Assembly: GCF_014199915.1 (NCBI RefSeq)
Contig: NZ_JACHOO010000002.1
Span: forward strand, 536,756 to 600,755
From: Prosthecomicrobium pneumaticum
GTDB taxonomy: Bacteria > Pseudomonadota > Alphaproteobacteria > Rhizobiales > Kaistiaceae
Direction: 5' to 3'
DNA: 64,000 nt
Made by a program: the position numbers and the translations under genes. Shown here one piece after another: positions 16,295 to 26,183 of this stretch. The notes beneath the pieces were generated by a model that had not been told where the DNA came from, made no database searches, and saw only the letters and a list, made by a program, of their open reading frames with translations. The number at the start of each line of letters is the position of its first letter. Position 1 is the stretch's first letter.

Positions 16295-17023
16295 TCAGAC
16301 GAGGAGACGCAGGGGCGTCTCGACCAGCGCCTTGAACGCCGCGAGATACGCCGCCGCGTCGCCGTCGTCGAGACGGTCGGGATCGTAACTGAGGAGACAA
16401 TCGGCGATTCCGGCGGCATCCGCGCCGCCGACGACCAGCCGGGCGACCGCCCCGGCCGGGATCGGCGCCGCGACGGGCCGCAGGCCGGCCCGGCCGATGA
16501 AGGAGAGCGCGAGCGTCGCCACGCCCGGCTCGGAGGCCGCGCGGCGGGCGGCGATGCCGCCAAGCGACAGGCCGGCGAGCCGCCCGAGGACACGGCCGCC
16601 GTCGCGCGCGCCTCCCGGGAGGCCGATCGCACCATCGAGCGCCGGAGCCTCGGCGAGCGCCACCGCAGCGGCCTTGAGGCAGACGTCCTCGCGGCCGACA
16701 CCGGGGGCGAGATCGCCGAGCCGCGCGAGGAGGTCGGCGACGGCCGAAAAGTCGATCGCCACCGCGAGCGCGGCGGGCACCGGCACGGCCGCCGCGGCCG
16801 GGACAGCCGGAGCTTCGGCTGGGACCGGAGCCGGCGCGGCGGCGGGCGGCGGCGCCGGCTGGACCGGGGCAGGCACGAAACCGATCACGTCGGCGGCGAC
16901 GACGCGGCCGTTCGGGCCGGAGCCGGCGAGCGCGGCGAGCGGCACGCCCCGCTCGCGGGCGAGCCGGCGGGCATAGGGCGTGGCGAGAATGCGCCCGGCG
17001 GGCGCGGCGGCGAGAGCGCTCAC
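16295..17023 (-). CDS. Miniature E2-like protein: E3-binding domain plus degenerate acyltransferase domain (242 aa)
   Basis: The start is GTG 17023 behind AAGGAG, 20 bp after the E1 fusion gene. Residues about 8-46 are a peripheral subunit-binding (E3-binding) domain with [21 protein letters not shown] and [12 protein letters not shown] Pro/Ala linker follows (about 50-90), then a shrunken 2-oxoacid dehydrogenase acyltransferase-like domain ending in [13 protein letters not shown]. Canonical E2 proteins have SYDHRxxDG there, so the catalytic His is absent, and the PDGLVVPVIR region is missing. There is no lipoyl domain here; that domain sits on E1. It may act as a scaffold that recruits E3. 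No E3 gene is in the window. Confidence 0.75.
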   Translation of the reverse strand: MSALAAAPAGRILATPYARRLARERGVPLAALAGSGPNGRVVAADVIGFVPAPVQPAPPPAAAPAPVPAEAPAVPAAAAVPVPAALAVAIDFSAVADLLARLGDLAPGVGREDVCLKAAAVALAEAPALDGAIGLPGGARDGGRVLGRLAGLSLGGIAARRAASEPGVATLALSFIGRAGLRPVAAPIPAGAVARLVVGGADAAGIADCLLSYDPDRLDDGDAAAYLAAFKALVETPLRLLV

Positions 17024-17043
17024 GGAGTTCTCCTTCGCGCGCG

Positions 17044-19470
17044 TCAGTGGACGGCGCCGATGCGGCCGCCCATCGGCACCACCGTGCCCTCGCGCAGCTC
17101 GATCGCCAGCCGGCCGGCGACCGGCGCCTCGATCTCGACGACCGCCTTGTCGGTCTCGATCTCGGCGACGAGCTCGCCCGCCTTCACCGTATCGCCCTCG
17201 GCCTTCGCCCAGCGCAGAATGGTGCCTTCGCTCACCGTCAGATCGCCGAACGGCATGGTGATCGGCTCGCCGCCCGCCGCCGCGCTCGACAGCGCCTCGG
17301 CGGGCACGACCGGTGCGGCGGGCGCGAGCGCGGGCGGAACCGGCGCAGCGACCGGGGACGGCGCGGCGGTTGCGGGCACCGCGGCGGCGAGCGCCGGATG
17401 GCGCCAGTGCCAGGGAACCGGGGCGCGACCGGCGAGCACCGACTTCGCCGCGGCGACCACCTTCGCGGCGTCGACGAGCATGGTCCGTTCGAGCGCGGGG
17501 GCGAGCGGATGGCTGATCGGCTCGCTGTGCAGCCGGCCGACCGGCGCGTCGAGATCGTCGAAGGCGAGTTCGTTCATCGCCTGGCCGAGCTCGGCGCCGA
17601 CGCCGCACATCGCCCAGCCCTCGTCGACGATCAGCAGCCGGTGCGTCTTCGCGACGCTCTCGGCGACCGTCTTCACGTCGAGCGGCATGATGGTGCGCAG
17701 GTCGATGACCTCGGCCTCGATGCCCTCCTTGGCGAGGGCCTCGGCCGCTTCGAGCGCGCGGTGGACGAGTTGGCCGGCCGACGCGATGGTGAGGTCGCGA
17801 CCCTCCCGCGCGATGCGGGCGACGCCGAAGGGCACCAGATGCTCGCCGTCCGGCACCTCGCCCTTGGTGGCGAAGAGTGCCTTCATCTCGAGCATCAACA
17901 CCGGATCGGAACCGCGCAGCGCCGTCTTCATCAGGCCCTTGGCGTCGGCCGGTGTCGACGGCAGGCAGACGATGAGGCCGGGAATGTGCGCCCAGACCGG
18001 ATGATAGGCGCCGGAATGATGCGGGCCGGCGCTGCGGACCGCGCCGGCTCCGACGCGCACCACCATCGGCGCGTTCATCTGGCCGTTCGACATGTAGCGC
18101 AGCTTCGCCGCCTGGAGCACGATCTGGCCGGCCGCCTCGAACATGAAATCGGCGAACATCAGATCGGCGATGGTGCGCGCGCCCGTCGCCGAGGCGCCGA
18201 CCGCAGCACCGGTGAAGCCCTGCTCGGAGATCGGCGTATCGATCATCCGTTCGGGGCCGAATTCGGCAAAGAGGTTCTTGGTATGCGCAAAGGTGCCGCC
18301 GCGCTCGCCCGTGCCCTCGCCGAAATACATGATCGCCGCGTCGCGCCGCATCTCCTCGGCGATGCCGTCGCGCACCGCGTCGAGCCAGCTCGTCACCGGC
18401 CCGCCGGTCCTCGGCCGATGAGCGAGCGCGGCCGCCGGATTGAGCGGCTCGGCGAAGACGTGATGGAAACTGGTCGCCGGATCGGGCTCCGGCGAGCGGC
18501 GGGCGAATTCGAGCGCCTCCTGAACGACGTTCTCGATACGCCCGTCGATCGCATCCAGTTCGCCGGCCGCGGCCGCCTCGAACTGGTCGACGAGCCGCTC
18601 GCGGAAGGTCTTGATCGGATCGCGCGCCGCCCAGGCGTCGACCTCCTCCTGGGTGCGGTAGGTGCCGACCACCGGGTCGCCCTCGTGATGGCCGACGGTG
18701 CGATAGGTCTTCGCCTCGATCAGGGTCGGCCCCTCGCCGCGGCGGGCGCGGTTGACGGCGTCGCGCGTCACCTCCCAGACGGCGAGCACGTCATTGCCGT
18801 CGACGGCGACGCCGGGAATGCCATAGGCGGCGGCGCGGCTGGCGATCTCGGGATTGAGGGTCGCCGTCTTCAAGGGCGTCGCCGTCGCGTAGAGATTGTT
18901 CTCGCAGACGAAGACGGCGGGCGCCCGCTGGATGCCGGCGAAGTTCAGCGATTCGTGGAAGCCGGCATGGTTGGTCGCGCCATCGCCGAAGAAGGCGACG
19001 CCGATGTCGTCCCGGCCCTGGCGGCGGGCGCTCATGCCGACGCCGACGGCGTGGCTGATGCCGGCCGCGACGATGCCATTGGTGCCGAACAGCCCGACCG
19101 AACGGTCGTAGAGATGCATCGTGCCGCCGCGGCCGCCGCAGCAGCCGTCGCGCTTGCCGAACAGCTCCGCCATCAGGATGTTGGGGTCCATGCCCTTGGC
19201 GAGCGCATGGCCGTGGCCGCGGTGGGTGGAGGTGACCCAGTCGGTCGACCGCAGATGGGCGCAGACGCCGACTGCCGTCGCCTCCTCGCCGATATAAAGA
19301 TGCAGGAAGCCGGGGGTCTCGCCCTTGCGGCAAGCGATCTGCGCGACGCTCTCGAAACGGCGCAGCAGCACCATCTTCTCGTAGAGCGCCAGGAGCTGGG
19401 GAATCTCGAGATTGGGGACGGGACGGAGCGATCGGCCGCTGGCTGCGGCGCGGGAGGAGGTTCGGCTCAT
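17044..19470 (-). CDS. Fused E1-alpha / E1-beta / lipoyl-domain 2-oxoacid dehydrogenase (808 aa)
   Basis: One chain holds three complex parts. Residues about 24-335 are E1-alpha, with [16 protein letters not shown] and VCENN forming the thiamine-diphosphate motif. Residues about 375-690 are E1-beta ([53 protein letters not shown]). An Ala/Pro linker leads to a C-terminal lipoyl domain with Lys775 in [14 protein letters not shown]. It would decarboxylate a 2-oxoacid and reductively acylate its own lipoyl arm. Alpha/beta fusions are known in this family; the extra lipoyl domain is unusual. The substrate could be pyruvate, acetoin or a branched acid. It heads the operon with the E2-like, Ldh_2 and SDR-like genes. 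Confidence 0.9.
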   Translation of the reverse strand: MSRTSSRAAASGRSLRPVPNLEIPQLLALYEKMVLLRRFESVAQIACRKGETPGFLHLYIGEEATAVGVCAHLRSTDWVTSTHRGHGHALAKGMDPNILMAELFGKRDGCCGGRGGTMHLYDRSVGLFGTNGIVAAGISHAVGVGMSARRQGRDDIGVAFFGDGATNHAGFHESLNFAGIQRAPAVFVCENNLYATATPLKTATLNPEIASRAAAYGIPGVAVDGNDVLAVWEVTRDAVNRARRGEGPTLIEAKTYRTVGHHEGDPVVGTYRTQEEVDAWAARDPIKTFRERLVDQFEAAAAGELDAIDGRIENVVQEALEFARRSPEPDPATSFHHVFAEPLNPAAALAHRPRTGGPVTSWLDAVRDGIAEEMRRDAAIMYFGEGTGERGGTFAHTKNLFAEFGPERMIDTPISEQGFTGAAVGASATGARTIADLMFADFMFEAAGQIVLQAAKLRYMSNGQMNAPMVVRVGAGAVRSAGPHHSGAYHPVWAHIPGLIVCLPSTPADAKGLMKTALRGSDPVLMLEMKALFATKGEVPDGEHLVPFGVARIAREGRDLTIASAGQLVHRALEAAEALAKEGIEAEVIDLRTIMPLDVKTVAESVAKTHRLLIVDEGWAMCGVGAELGQAMNELAFDDLDAPVGRLHSEPISHPLAPALERTMLVDAAKVVAAAKSVLAGRAPVPWHWRHPALAAAVPATAAPSPVAAPVPPALAPAAPVVPAEALSSAAAGGEPITMPFGDLTVSEGTILRWAKAEGDTVKAGELVAEIETDKAVVEIEAPVAGRLAIELREGTVVPMGGRIGAVH

Positions 19471-19528
19471 TTCCCCACCTGTGACTGCCCCGAACAGGGC
19501 GCTGCGGCGTGAATCGCCGCTCTTAAGT

Positions 19529-19550
19529 TTATAATAGCATCATCTTATAA
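19529..19550 (-). promoter_or_regulatory. AT-rich promoter/operator upstream of the E1 operon
   Basis: A 22-bp element bounded by TTATAA at both ends (TTATAATAGC... and ...ATCTTATAA) is the only AT-rich stretch in the 274-bp gap between the E1 gene and tamB. It contains the TTATAATA motif also seen at 13561 beside the GntR gene. The rest of the gap (19551-19744) is GC-rich with purine runs and shows nothing I recognise. Confidence 0.4.
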
Positions 19551-19744
19551 CCAGCATTCGGGACACGGCAAGAGGGGCGCGCGTCGTCCTCGACGCGCAT
19601 GAGCGCCACCGCCCGGCGGGGCCGGTCGACCGGCGTGACGGGAGAGGGAGGGAGAAAGGGGAAGAGAGAAGGAAGCCGCGCCGCAGCGCGGATCGGGGCG
19701 AGCGGCGCGGCCTCAGGCCAGTGGGCGGAGCGCAGGATGCGGGA

Positions 19745-22700
19745 TCAATAGTCCCACTGCGCGCCGATGCCGATCTCGCTGTCGCCGTCCGCCCCGGTCG
19801 CGCCCTGCAGGCGAATGTTGCGCGTCACATCGACATCGACCGTGACGCGGCTCGAATCCGGCTTCGTGCCCTGGCGGACGCCGAGATAGACGCGGTCGTT
19901 CAGGCGCTTGCCGATGCCGACCTCGGCGCCGGTTCCGGTCGGGTCGGTGCCGATGTCGAGGGTGTCGACGCCGAGCGAGCGACGCACGTCGTCGACAACA
20001 CCCGGCCCGCCGCCGGAGAACTGGGCGATGGTCTGCGCCACCTGGAGCGCCTGGCCGGGGGTGAGCGAGCCGATCGAGCGGTCGAACAGAAGGCGCGACA
20101 GAACCTCGTCCTGGGCGAGTTCCGGGCTCGAGGTGAAGCTCACCTCGGGCGTGGATGCCGTGCCGGTGACTTCCACGGTCACGGTGACGTTGTCGCTCGT
20201 CGTATCGGCGGCGATGTCGAGCGTCGGGTCGAGCGAGCCGGTGAAGCCGACATTGCCGCGTGTGAAGTCGAGCCGGCGGCCGAGGATTTCCAGTCGTCCG
20301 CGGCGGAGTTCGAAGGCGCCGAGCGTCACCGGCGAAGCGGTGGTGCCGGAGAGCGTGAGGTCGCCGCCGAACTCGGCATCCATGCCCATGCCGCGGACGA
20401 ACACGCCGTTCGGCGCCGACAGCGTCAGGTCGAGATCGGCGAGAAAGGCCGGCGGCGCGGCATCCGCTCTCCGGCGGCGTGCCTGTTCCTCGCGGGCGCG
20501 GGCCCGCAGGCCCCGCTCCGCCCCGGGCGCGCGGCCGATATTGATGTGGCGGACGTCGAGCGGATCGAGGCCGCCCGGCAGCCGCTCCGGCAGGTTGACG
20601 TCGAGGCTCGATATGTCGAGCCGGCCGCCGATGCGCGGCCGCTGTGCGATCGGGCCGCTGATCGTCACCCGGCCGCCCGTGACGAGCCGGACGAGGTCGC
20701 TCGACAGGAGCGTCGCCCGGCTGAGCGTCAGGGTGATGTCGGCCGGAAACCCGGCGGCGGGGTCGAGCCCGATGCGGCCGGAGCCGGTCACCGTGCCGCC
20801 CTGCGGCGTCCGCGCGGTGAGCGCGGCGATCTCGACCGTGCGGTCCGACCCGGTCAGGGTCGCCGCGATGTCCGACAGCGCGATGCCGTTGAGCGTATCG
20901 TCGTAGCGCCCGCCGCTCACCCGCGCCGTCCCGGACAGGCGCGGCGCGGCGGCGCTGCCGCCGATTCGCGCATCGATCGCCGTCGTGCCGGCGACCCGCG
21001 CCCCGGAATTGGCGAGCGCCGTATTGGCGATCGCGAGGTCGATCGTGCCGGCAAGGGCGAGATCGAGATCACCGGCGCCGAGCGGTACGCTGCCCTCTAC
21101 CCTGACGCCGGAAACGGAAGGCGCGTCGATCGTCGCATCGACCGTCGCGCGGCCACCCGCAAGCGTCCCCTCGGCGCGGATCGCAAAGGGGCCGAGGCCG
21201 GCGCGGGCGATCCGGCCATTGGTCAGCCGCGGCACGGTCAGGCGGTAGCGCCCTTCGAGCCGGTCGGCCCGGCCCGAGATCTGCGCCTCGCCCGACAGAG
21301 CGCCGTCGAGATCGAGGCCGGGATCGGCGAGCGCGGCGAGCGACAGCGGCAGGTCGGCGATCTCGACGGAAAGGTCGAGCGTCTCGCCCGCCCGGCCGCG
21401 CACCGTCGCGCGGCCCGAGCCGGTGCGCAGCGCCAGCGCGTCGATCGCGACGCCGTCCGCACCGAAGGTCAAGGTCGCAGGCGCGCCGAGCGCCGCGGTT
21501 ACACCGCTCCGCGCGATGTCGAGCCGGTCGAGCCGCAGCCGGCGGGTCTCTCCCGCCAAGGCGAGTTGGCCGGCGGCCTGTACCGTGGCGCCCTCGATCG
21601 CCGTGTCGAGCGTGAGCGCGGTGGCGCTGCCGTCGCCCGAGGCGGTCACCGTCGCCCGCTCGATCCGCCGGCCGCCGGCCGCGACATCGCCGAGCACGGC
21701 GCGTCCGTCGAGCCGCAGGGCGCCGGCCGGATCGGTGACCGTCGCGGAGATCTCGGCGCGTCCGGCGCGGTTGTCGCCGAAGGTGAGCCCCGCGCCGGTG
21801 CCCTCGAGCGCGATCGTCTGCCGCCCGTCCGCCGCATCGAGCGTCACCGTCGCGTCGAGCCGGCCGCCGATATCGGCGAGCACCAGCGGCGCGAGATCGG
21901 CGAGATCGCCGGCCGCGACCGCGAGCCGGCCGCGCAACAGCCCATCGGCGCCGAGCGCGGCCGTGCCCTGCGCTGTGACCGAGCCGACGGCGAGATCGAG
22001 CCCGTCGAGGGTGCGGCCGCCATCGGCGTCGGTGGCGAGCGTCGCGCGGCCGCGCGCCGGCTTGCCGGCGACGCTGCCGGTGAGCGCGAGCGTGCCCGAG
22101 GGGCGCCCGGTCAGATCGGCGAGCGTCGCCTCGAGGGCGAGGTTCTCGACCGGCTTGCCCATCGCGACGCCCGAGGGCACGGCGAGACGCGCGTCGAGGG
22201 CGAGGCTGCCGAGCGCGCCGGAGAAGCGGAAGGTGGCGTCCGCGGCGCCGGAGACGCGGGGATCGAACCGCCCGAGATCGGCGAGCGCCGCCCTGCCGGA
22301 CAGATCGGCCGTTGTCCGGTCGATCCGTCCGTCGACGGACACGTCGAGCCCGTCCGCGGAGAGCGTCAGCCCGTCGACGGCGATCCCGTCGGCGCTGCGG
22401 GCCACGCCACCGCGCACCACGCTGCGGCCGGCGAGCATGCCATCGAGCGCCGCGATGCCGGTCGCGACATGATCGCCGCGGCCTTCGACCGTGGCGCGGA
22501 GATCCGCGAAGCCCGCCGAGGCGGCGACGGTGGCACGCAGCGCCGCGGTGCCCGAGAGCGGCCGCCCGGCGAGCGCCGAGAAGGCGGCGAGATCGAGCCG
22601 CGTCACGTCGAGCCGGCCGTCGAGGCCCGCCGCGCCGGCCGTGCCGGCGAAGCTGGCGTCGAGCGGGTCGAGCCGGGCTTCCGCCGCCGTGACGGTCGGG

Positions 22701-24040
22701 ACGCCGTCGACATAGGTACCCGCGGCGCCGAAGGCGCCATTGCTGCCGAGCGCCGCCGCGACCTCCGGATCGTCCGCGGTGAGGCCCGTTGCCGTGCCGT
22801 CGAGGCGGAAGGCGTGGCCGCCCTCGTCGCGTGGGGTCGCGCTCGCCCGCGCCTCGATCGCTGCGGCGCCATAGCCTTCGCCGGCGACATCGCGCGCGGT
22901 GAAGGTGGCGGACGCCTCGGGCGCCGAGAGCCGGCCGGTGACGGTGGCGTTCAGCCGCCACTCGCGCCAGGCGAGCCCGGGCGCGAGGGCTGCGTAGCGG
23001 GCGGGATCGCCGCCGACGAGATCGAGGGTCAGGTCGAGCGAGTCCGCGCTCCGGTCGATCGCGCCGACGAGGGCGAGGCCGAAGCCGGGCGCCGAGAGAT
23101 TGAGCCCCTCGATGCCGACCGCGCCGCCGTCGCGCACGACGGCAGACCCCATCAGCGTCGTCCGGCCGGCGAAGAGCGGCGCCACCTTGGCGGGAACGAG
23201 GCCCTCGACCGCGCCGGCGAGGTCGAGCATGACGCGGCGGCCGCCTTCGACCCGACGCACCGCGCCCGTGCCCGAGACGGTGCCGGCCGGGCCGGCATCG
23301 AGCGCCAGCGTGCCGTTCCAGTCGTCGAGCGGCGCAGTGCCCTCGATCGTCAGCGAAAGCGGCGGCCGCCCCTCGATCTCGAGCAGATTGGCGACGAGGC
23401 CATCGGCGGGCTCCGTGCCGGTGACGTCGACCGAGAGGCGCCCGCCGGCGGTGCCGGGGGAATAGCCGAGCCGGCCGGAAATCGTGCCGGGCGCATCGAG
23501 CCGGGTGAGCGCGAAATCGACGGCGAGGCCGGCGTCGGGGTCGGCGAGACGGGCGGAGCCGGTGAGCGCGAAGCGGGAGGCGAGGCCGGCAACGGGTCCG
23601 GCGAGCGCGATCTCGTCGACGGAGAGCCGCTCGAGCGCGAGCTCGAGGAGCGGCAGGCCCGCACCGCCATCCGGCTGCGCGTCCGGCAGGACCGGCCGGC
23701 GATCGATCGCAACGCGGGCCGCGGCGAGCCGCTCGATCGCCACCGTGCCGGAGAGGAGCGCGAGCGGATCCCAGACGAGCGACGCCCCCTCGATGGTGGC
23801 GAAGCGGCCCGCGCCGTCGGAAAGCACGATCCGCTCGACGCCGATCTCGGAGGGGACGAAGCCAGAAAGACCCTCGACCGTCACGGTGAGGCCCTCGCTG
23901 CTCGCGAGGCGCCCGGCGAGTGCGGCGAGTGCGCGTTTGCCGGGCCCCGTCTGCGCCGCACCGAACAGCAGCGCGGCGAGCACGGCGACGCCCAGCAGGA
24001 GGGCGATGAGCGAGAGGAGAAGGCGGCGGAGAATGCGCAT
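19745..24040 (-). CDS. tamB: TamB, translocation and assembly module inner-membrane component (1431 aa)
   Basis: A very long AsmA/YicH-superfamily protein anchored by one N-terminal membrane helix (residues about 5-28). It has a repetitive beta-rich body, here with recurring '.DG..LSA.G..V.V.G.' strand patterns, spanning the periplasm. The C-terminal ~350 residues are the DUF490/TamB domain, including LSAPNGVFVRGMGMDAEFGGDL, ILGRRLDFTRGNVGFTGSLDPTLDI, DEVLSRLLFDRSIGSLTPGQALQVAQTIAQF and the terminal strand GAQWDY. It helps insert outer-membrane proteins and move lipids. Its ATG overlaps the tamA stop (TGATG), the classic tamAB arrangement. Length is typical. Confidence 0.95.
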   Translation of the reverse strand: MRILRRLLLSLIALLLGVAVLAALLFGAAQTGPGKRALAALAGRLASSEGLTVTVEGLSGFVPSEIGVERIVLSDGAGRFATIEGASLVWDPLALLSGTVAIERLAAARVAIDRRPVLPDAQPDGGAGLPLLELALERLSVDEIALAGPVAGLASRFALTGSARLADPDAGLAVDFALTRLDAPGTISGRLGYSPGTAGGRLSVDVTGTEPADGLVANLLEIEGRPPLSLTIEGTAPLDDWNGTLALDAGPAGTVSGTGAVRRVEGGRRVMLDLAGAVEGLVPAKVAPLFAGRTTLMGSAVVRDGGAVGIEGLNLSAPGFGLALVGAIDRSADSLDLTLDLVGGDPARYAALAPGLAWREWRLNATVTGRLSAPEASATFTARDVAGEGYGAAAIEARASATPRDEGGHAFRLDGTATGLTADDPEVAAALGSNGAFGAAGTYVDGVPTVTAAEARLDPLDASFAGTAGAAGLDGRLDVTRLDLAAFSALAGRPLSGTAALRATVAASAGFADLRATVEGRGDHVATGIAALDGMLAGRSVVRGGVARSADGIAVDGLTLSADGLDVSVDGRIDRTTADLSGRAALADLGRFDPRVSGAADATFRFSGALGSLALDARLAVPSGVAMGKPVENLALEATLADLTGRPSGTLALTGSVAGKPARGRATLATDADGGRTLDGLDLAVGSVTAQGTAALGADGLLRGRLAVAAGDLADLAPLVLADIGGRLDATVTLDAADGRQTIALEGTGAGLTFGDNRAGRAEISATVTDPAGALRLDGRAVLGDVAAGGRRIERATVTASGDGSATALTLDTAIEGATVQAAGQLALAGETRRLRLDRLDIARSGVTAALGAPATLTFGADGVAIDALALRTGSGRATVRGRAGETLDLSVEIADLPLSLAALADPGLDLDGALSGEAQISGRADRLEGRYRLTVPRLTNGRIARAGLGPFAIRAEGTLAGGRATVDATIDAPSVSGVRVEGSVPLGAGDLDLALAGTIDLAIANTALANSGARVAGTTAIDARIGGSAAAPRLSGTARVSGGRYDDTLNGIALSDIAATLTGSDRTVEIAALTARTPQGGTVTGSGRIGLDPAAGFPADITLTLSRATLLSSDLVRLVTGGRVTISGPIAQRPRIGGRLDISSLDVNLPERLPGGLDPLDVRHINIGRAPGAERGLRARAREEQARRRRADAAPPAFLADLDLTLSAPNGVFVRGMGMDAEFGGDLTLSGTTASPVTLGAFELRRGRLEILGRRLDFTRGNVGFTGSLDPTLDIAADTTSDNVTVTVEVTGTASTPEVSFTSSPELAQDEVLSRLLFDRSIGSLTPGQALQVAQTIAQFSGGGPGVVDDVRRSLGVDTLDIGTDPTGTGAEVGIGKRLNDRVYLGVRQGTKPDSSRVTVDVDVTRNIRLQGATGADGDSEIGIGAQWDY

Positions 24041-25998
24041 CAGAAGGCCTGTCCGAGGCTCAGATAGACCCCGTAGCCGGAATCCTCGCTGTGCGGGTTG
24101 AGCGGCACGGCGACGTCGAAGCGGAGCGGCCCGATGCCGGTGTAGTAGCGCAGGCCGAGACCGGCGGAATAGCGCAGGTCCTGGAAATCGGGCAGCGAGT
24201 CCGCAAAGGCGGCGCCGACGTCGACGAAGGGGACGATGCCGATCTTCTCCGTGATGCGATAGCGGATCTCCGCCGAGGCGGCGAAGAAGGAGAGGCCGCC
24301 GATGATGTCGCCATCGGCGTCGCGCGGGCTCGCCGACTGGTAATCGATGCCGCGCACCGTGCCGCCGCCGCCGACGAAGAAGCGCCGCTGCGGCGGCACG
24401 TCGAGGAGGTCCGCGCCGAAGATCGTGCCGGCCGAGACGCGGCCGGCGATGATGGTGCGCTTCTCCTCGTCGAAGGCGCGGTAGGCCGACAGCGCGCCGC
24501 GGAAGAGCAGCGGCCCCGCCCCCGCCGCACCGAGCTGCGCGAAGGGCTCGAAGGTGGCGCTCGCCCGGATGCCCTCGCTCGGATCGAGCGCGTTGTCCGT
24601 CGTGTCATAGGCGACGTCGAGCGGCACGCCGAGGATCAGGTCGTCGCGGCTGCCGTCGCCGTCCTCGACCGTCGCATCTTCGAAATCGAGGCCGATCTGG
24701 CCGGAGAGCTGTTCGGTGAAGGCCCGCCTCACACCGGCCGTCACCGTATAGCCCTCGCGGACATAGGCGTCGGTCACCTCGCGCAGCACCGAGGCCTCGG
24801 TGACGAGGTCGTCGATCGGCGTGAAGATGCCGGGCTTGCCGAAGCGCGCGGTGAAGCGATAGCCGAACGGATCGGCATCCGGCACATCATCGGGCGTCTT
24901 GCCGTACCAGGAGAGCTGGCCGTCGAGCCGCAGCGTCTCGGCCCCGCCGAAGAGATTGCGGTGGCCCCAGAAGGCATTGATCGAACTGCCGTCGGTCGAG
25001 GAATATTTGGCGCCGAAGCCGACATAGCGAGGCTTGCGCTCGGTCACCACGATCTCGACCGGCAGCCGGCCCTGCGCATCGAGCGCGTCGCCCTCGACGA
25101 TACGCACACCCGAGAAGATCTCGTAGCGGGCGATCGACTTGCGCGTATCGGCGAGACGCTTCGGCGAGAACATCTCGCCCGGAACGATGCGCACCCGCTC
25201 GGCGACGAAGCCTTTCCGGACCTGCTCCTCGCCCGAGACGGTGACCGCGCCGAAGGTCGCGACCGGGCCGGGATCGACAAAGAAGGTCACGTCGAGCGTG
25301 TTGCGGGCATGATCGGCAACGACATCCTTCGACGCCACCTTGGCGAAGGGATGGCCGAGATCGCGATAATGCCGCGCGATGCGGCCCTCCGCGTCGATCA
25401 CGGCGGCCGACCGGGCGGGCTCGCCGGGCTCGAGGCGGATCGCCGCGAGGGTCGGCGGCTCGACGAGCGGGCGGCCGCGCGCGTCGACCAGGGCAATACT
25501 GCCGAACCGGAATTCCGGCCCCGCGGCAACGGTCACGGCGACGGGAACCGGGCCGGCCGATCGCGCCGCCTCGATGGCGGCGAGCGCGCCGTCGGCGTCG
25601 ACGGGCACGCCGGCGACCGTGATGCGGATCGTGCCGGCATAGCGGCCATGGGCATAGAGCGCGGCGGTGATGAGATCGATGTCGCCGAGCGCCCGGCGCA
25701 ACAGGCCGGCGGAACCGGAGGGCGGCGCGCGGCGCAGCCGCTGCAGCCGGGACGAGCGCTCGATCTCCTTGCGGGTGGACCGGCCGGCGCCCTCGACCGT
25801 CAGCTCGACCGTATAGGGCAGCGCATCGGCAATGGCCGGAACCGGCGCGTCGCGCAGGCCGAGGAACACGCCGACCCGCTCGAAGAAGCCCATTTCTTGA
25901 GCCGGCGCCGGCAGGGTCGAGACGCTCGCCAACAGAAGCGCACCGAGAACCACGCCGCCACCGGTCGCTCTTCGTCTTCCGGCCGGCTGCGGAACCAT
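24040..25998 (-). CDS. tamA: TamA, BamA/Omp85-family outer-membrane assembly protein (652 aa)
   Basis: An outer-membrane 16-strand barrel with N-terminal POTRA domains. The signal peptide ends near residue 34 (APAQ). POTRA-like segments span about 60-320, and the Omp85 barrel spans about 325-652 with GGGGTVRGIDYQS (the conserved loop-6 VRGY/F-type motif), FVDVGAAF, GLGLRYYTGIGPLRFDVAVPL and a terminal Phe, the usual barrel-insertion signal. It is translationally coupled to tamB and faces the helicase gene across a 185-bp divergent region. Start ATG 25998. Confidence 0.95.
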   Translation of the reverse strand: MVPQPAGRRRATGGGVVLGALLLASVSTLPAPAQEMGFFERVGVFLGLRDAPVPAIADALPYTVELTVEGAGRSTRKEIERSSRLQRLRRAPPSGSAGLLRRALGDIDLITAALYAHGRYAGTIRITVAGVPVDADGALAAIEAARSAGPVPVAVTVAAGPEFRFGSIALVDARGRPLVEPPTLAAIRLEPGEPARSAAVIDAEGRIARHYRDLGHPFAKVASKDVVADHARNTLDVTFFVDPGPVATFGAVTVSGEEQVRKGFVAERVRIVPGEMFSPKRLADTRKSIARYEIFSGVRIVEGDALDAQGRLPVEIVVTERKPRYVGFGAKYSSTDGSSINAFWGHRNLFGGAETLRLDGQLSWYGKTPDDVPDADPFGYRFTARFGKPGIFTPIDDLVTEASVLREVTDAYVREGYTVTAGVRRAFTEQLSGQIGLDFEDATVEDGDGSRDDLILGVPLDVAYDTTDNALDPSEGIRASATFEPFAQLGAAGAGPLLFRGALSAYRAFDEEKRTIIAGRVSAGTIFGADLLDVPPQRRFFVGGGGTVRGIDYQSASPRDADGDIIGGLSFFAASAEIRYRITEKIGIVPFVDVGAAFADSLPDFQDLRYSAGLGLRYYTGIGPLRFDVAVPLNPHSEDSGYGVYLSLGQAF

Positions 25999-26067
25999 GC
26001 GCGATACGCCTTACTCTGATACGCCTACCCCAACCCGACGCCACGCCCCAAATTAGCCTTGAATCCA

Positions 26068-26081
26068 ATCGTGGTCACGAT
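26068..26081. promoter_or_regulatory. ATCGTG-GT-CACGAT palindrome between tamA and the helicase gene
   Basis: Perfect 6-bp arms lie in the divergent tamA/helicase gap, 70 bp upstream of tamA and about 100 bp upstream of the helicase ATG. It has the form of a small operator. No cognate regulator is recognisable. Confidence 0.3.
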
Positions 26082-26183
26082 GTGGCGTCGGCCCTGTCAA
26101 ATTCGACGAGGGTGAGTCGCGTTCCCCGCCATTTTATCCGCCCATTGCGAACAGAGAGTGAATCGTGCGTGCTTCCGCGGGTC

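Noticed and set aside
17047-19512. 821-codon frame antisense to the E1 fusion gene
   Set aside because: The minus strand has complete E1-alpha, E1-beta and lipoyl motifs; the plus frame is its shadow.
19721-24067. 1448-codon plus-strand frame opposite tamB
   Set aside because: It is antisense to a well-supported tamB gene; in ~70% GC DNA the complementary frame lacks stop codons. Its composition is Arg/Ala/Gly/Asp-rich with no domain.
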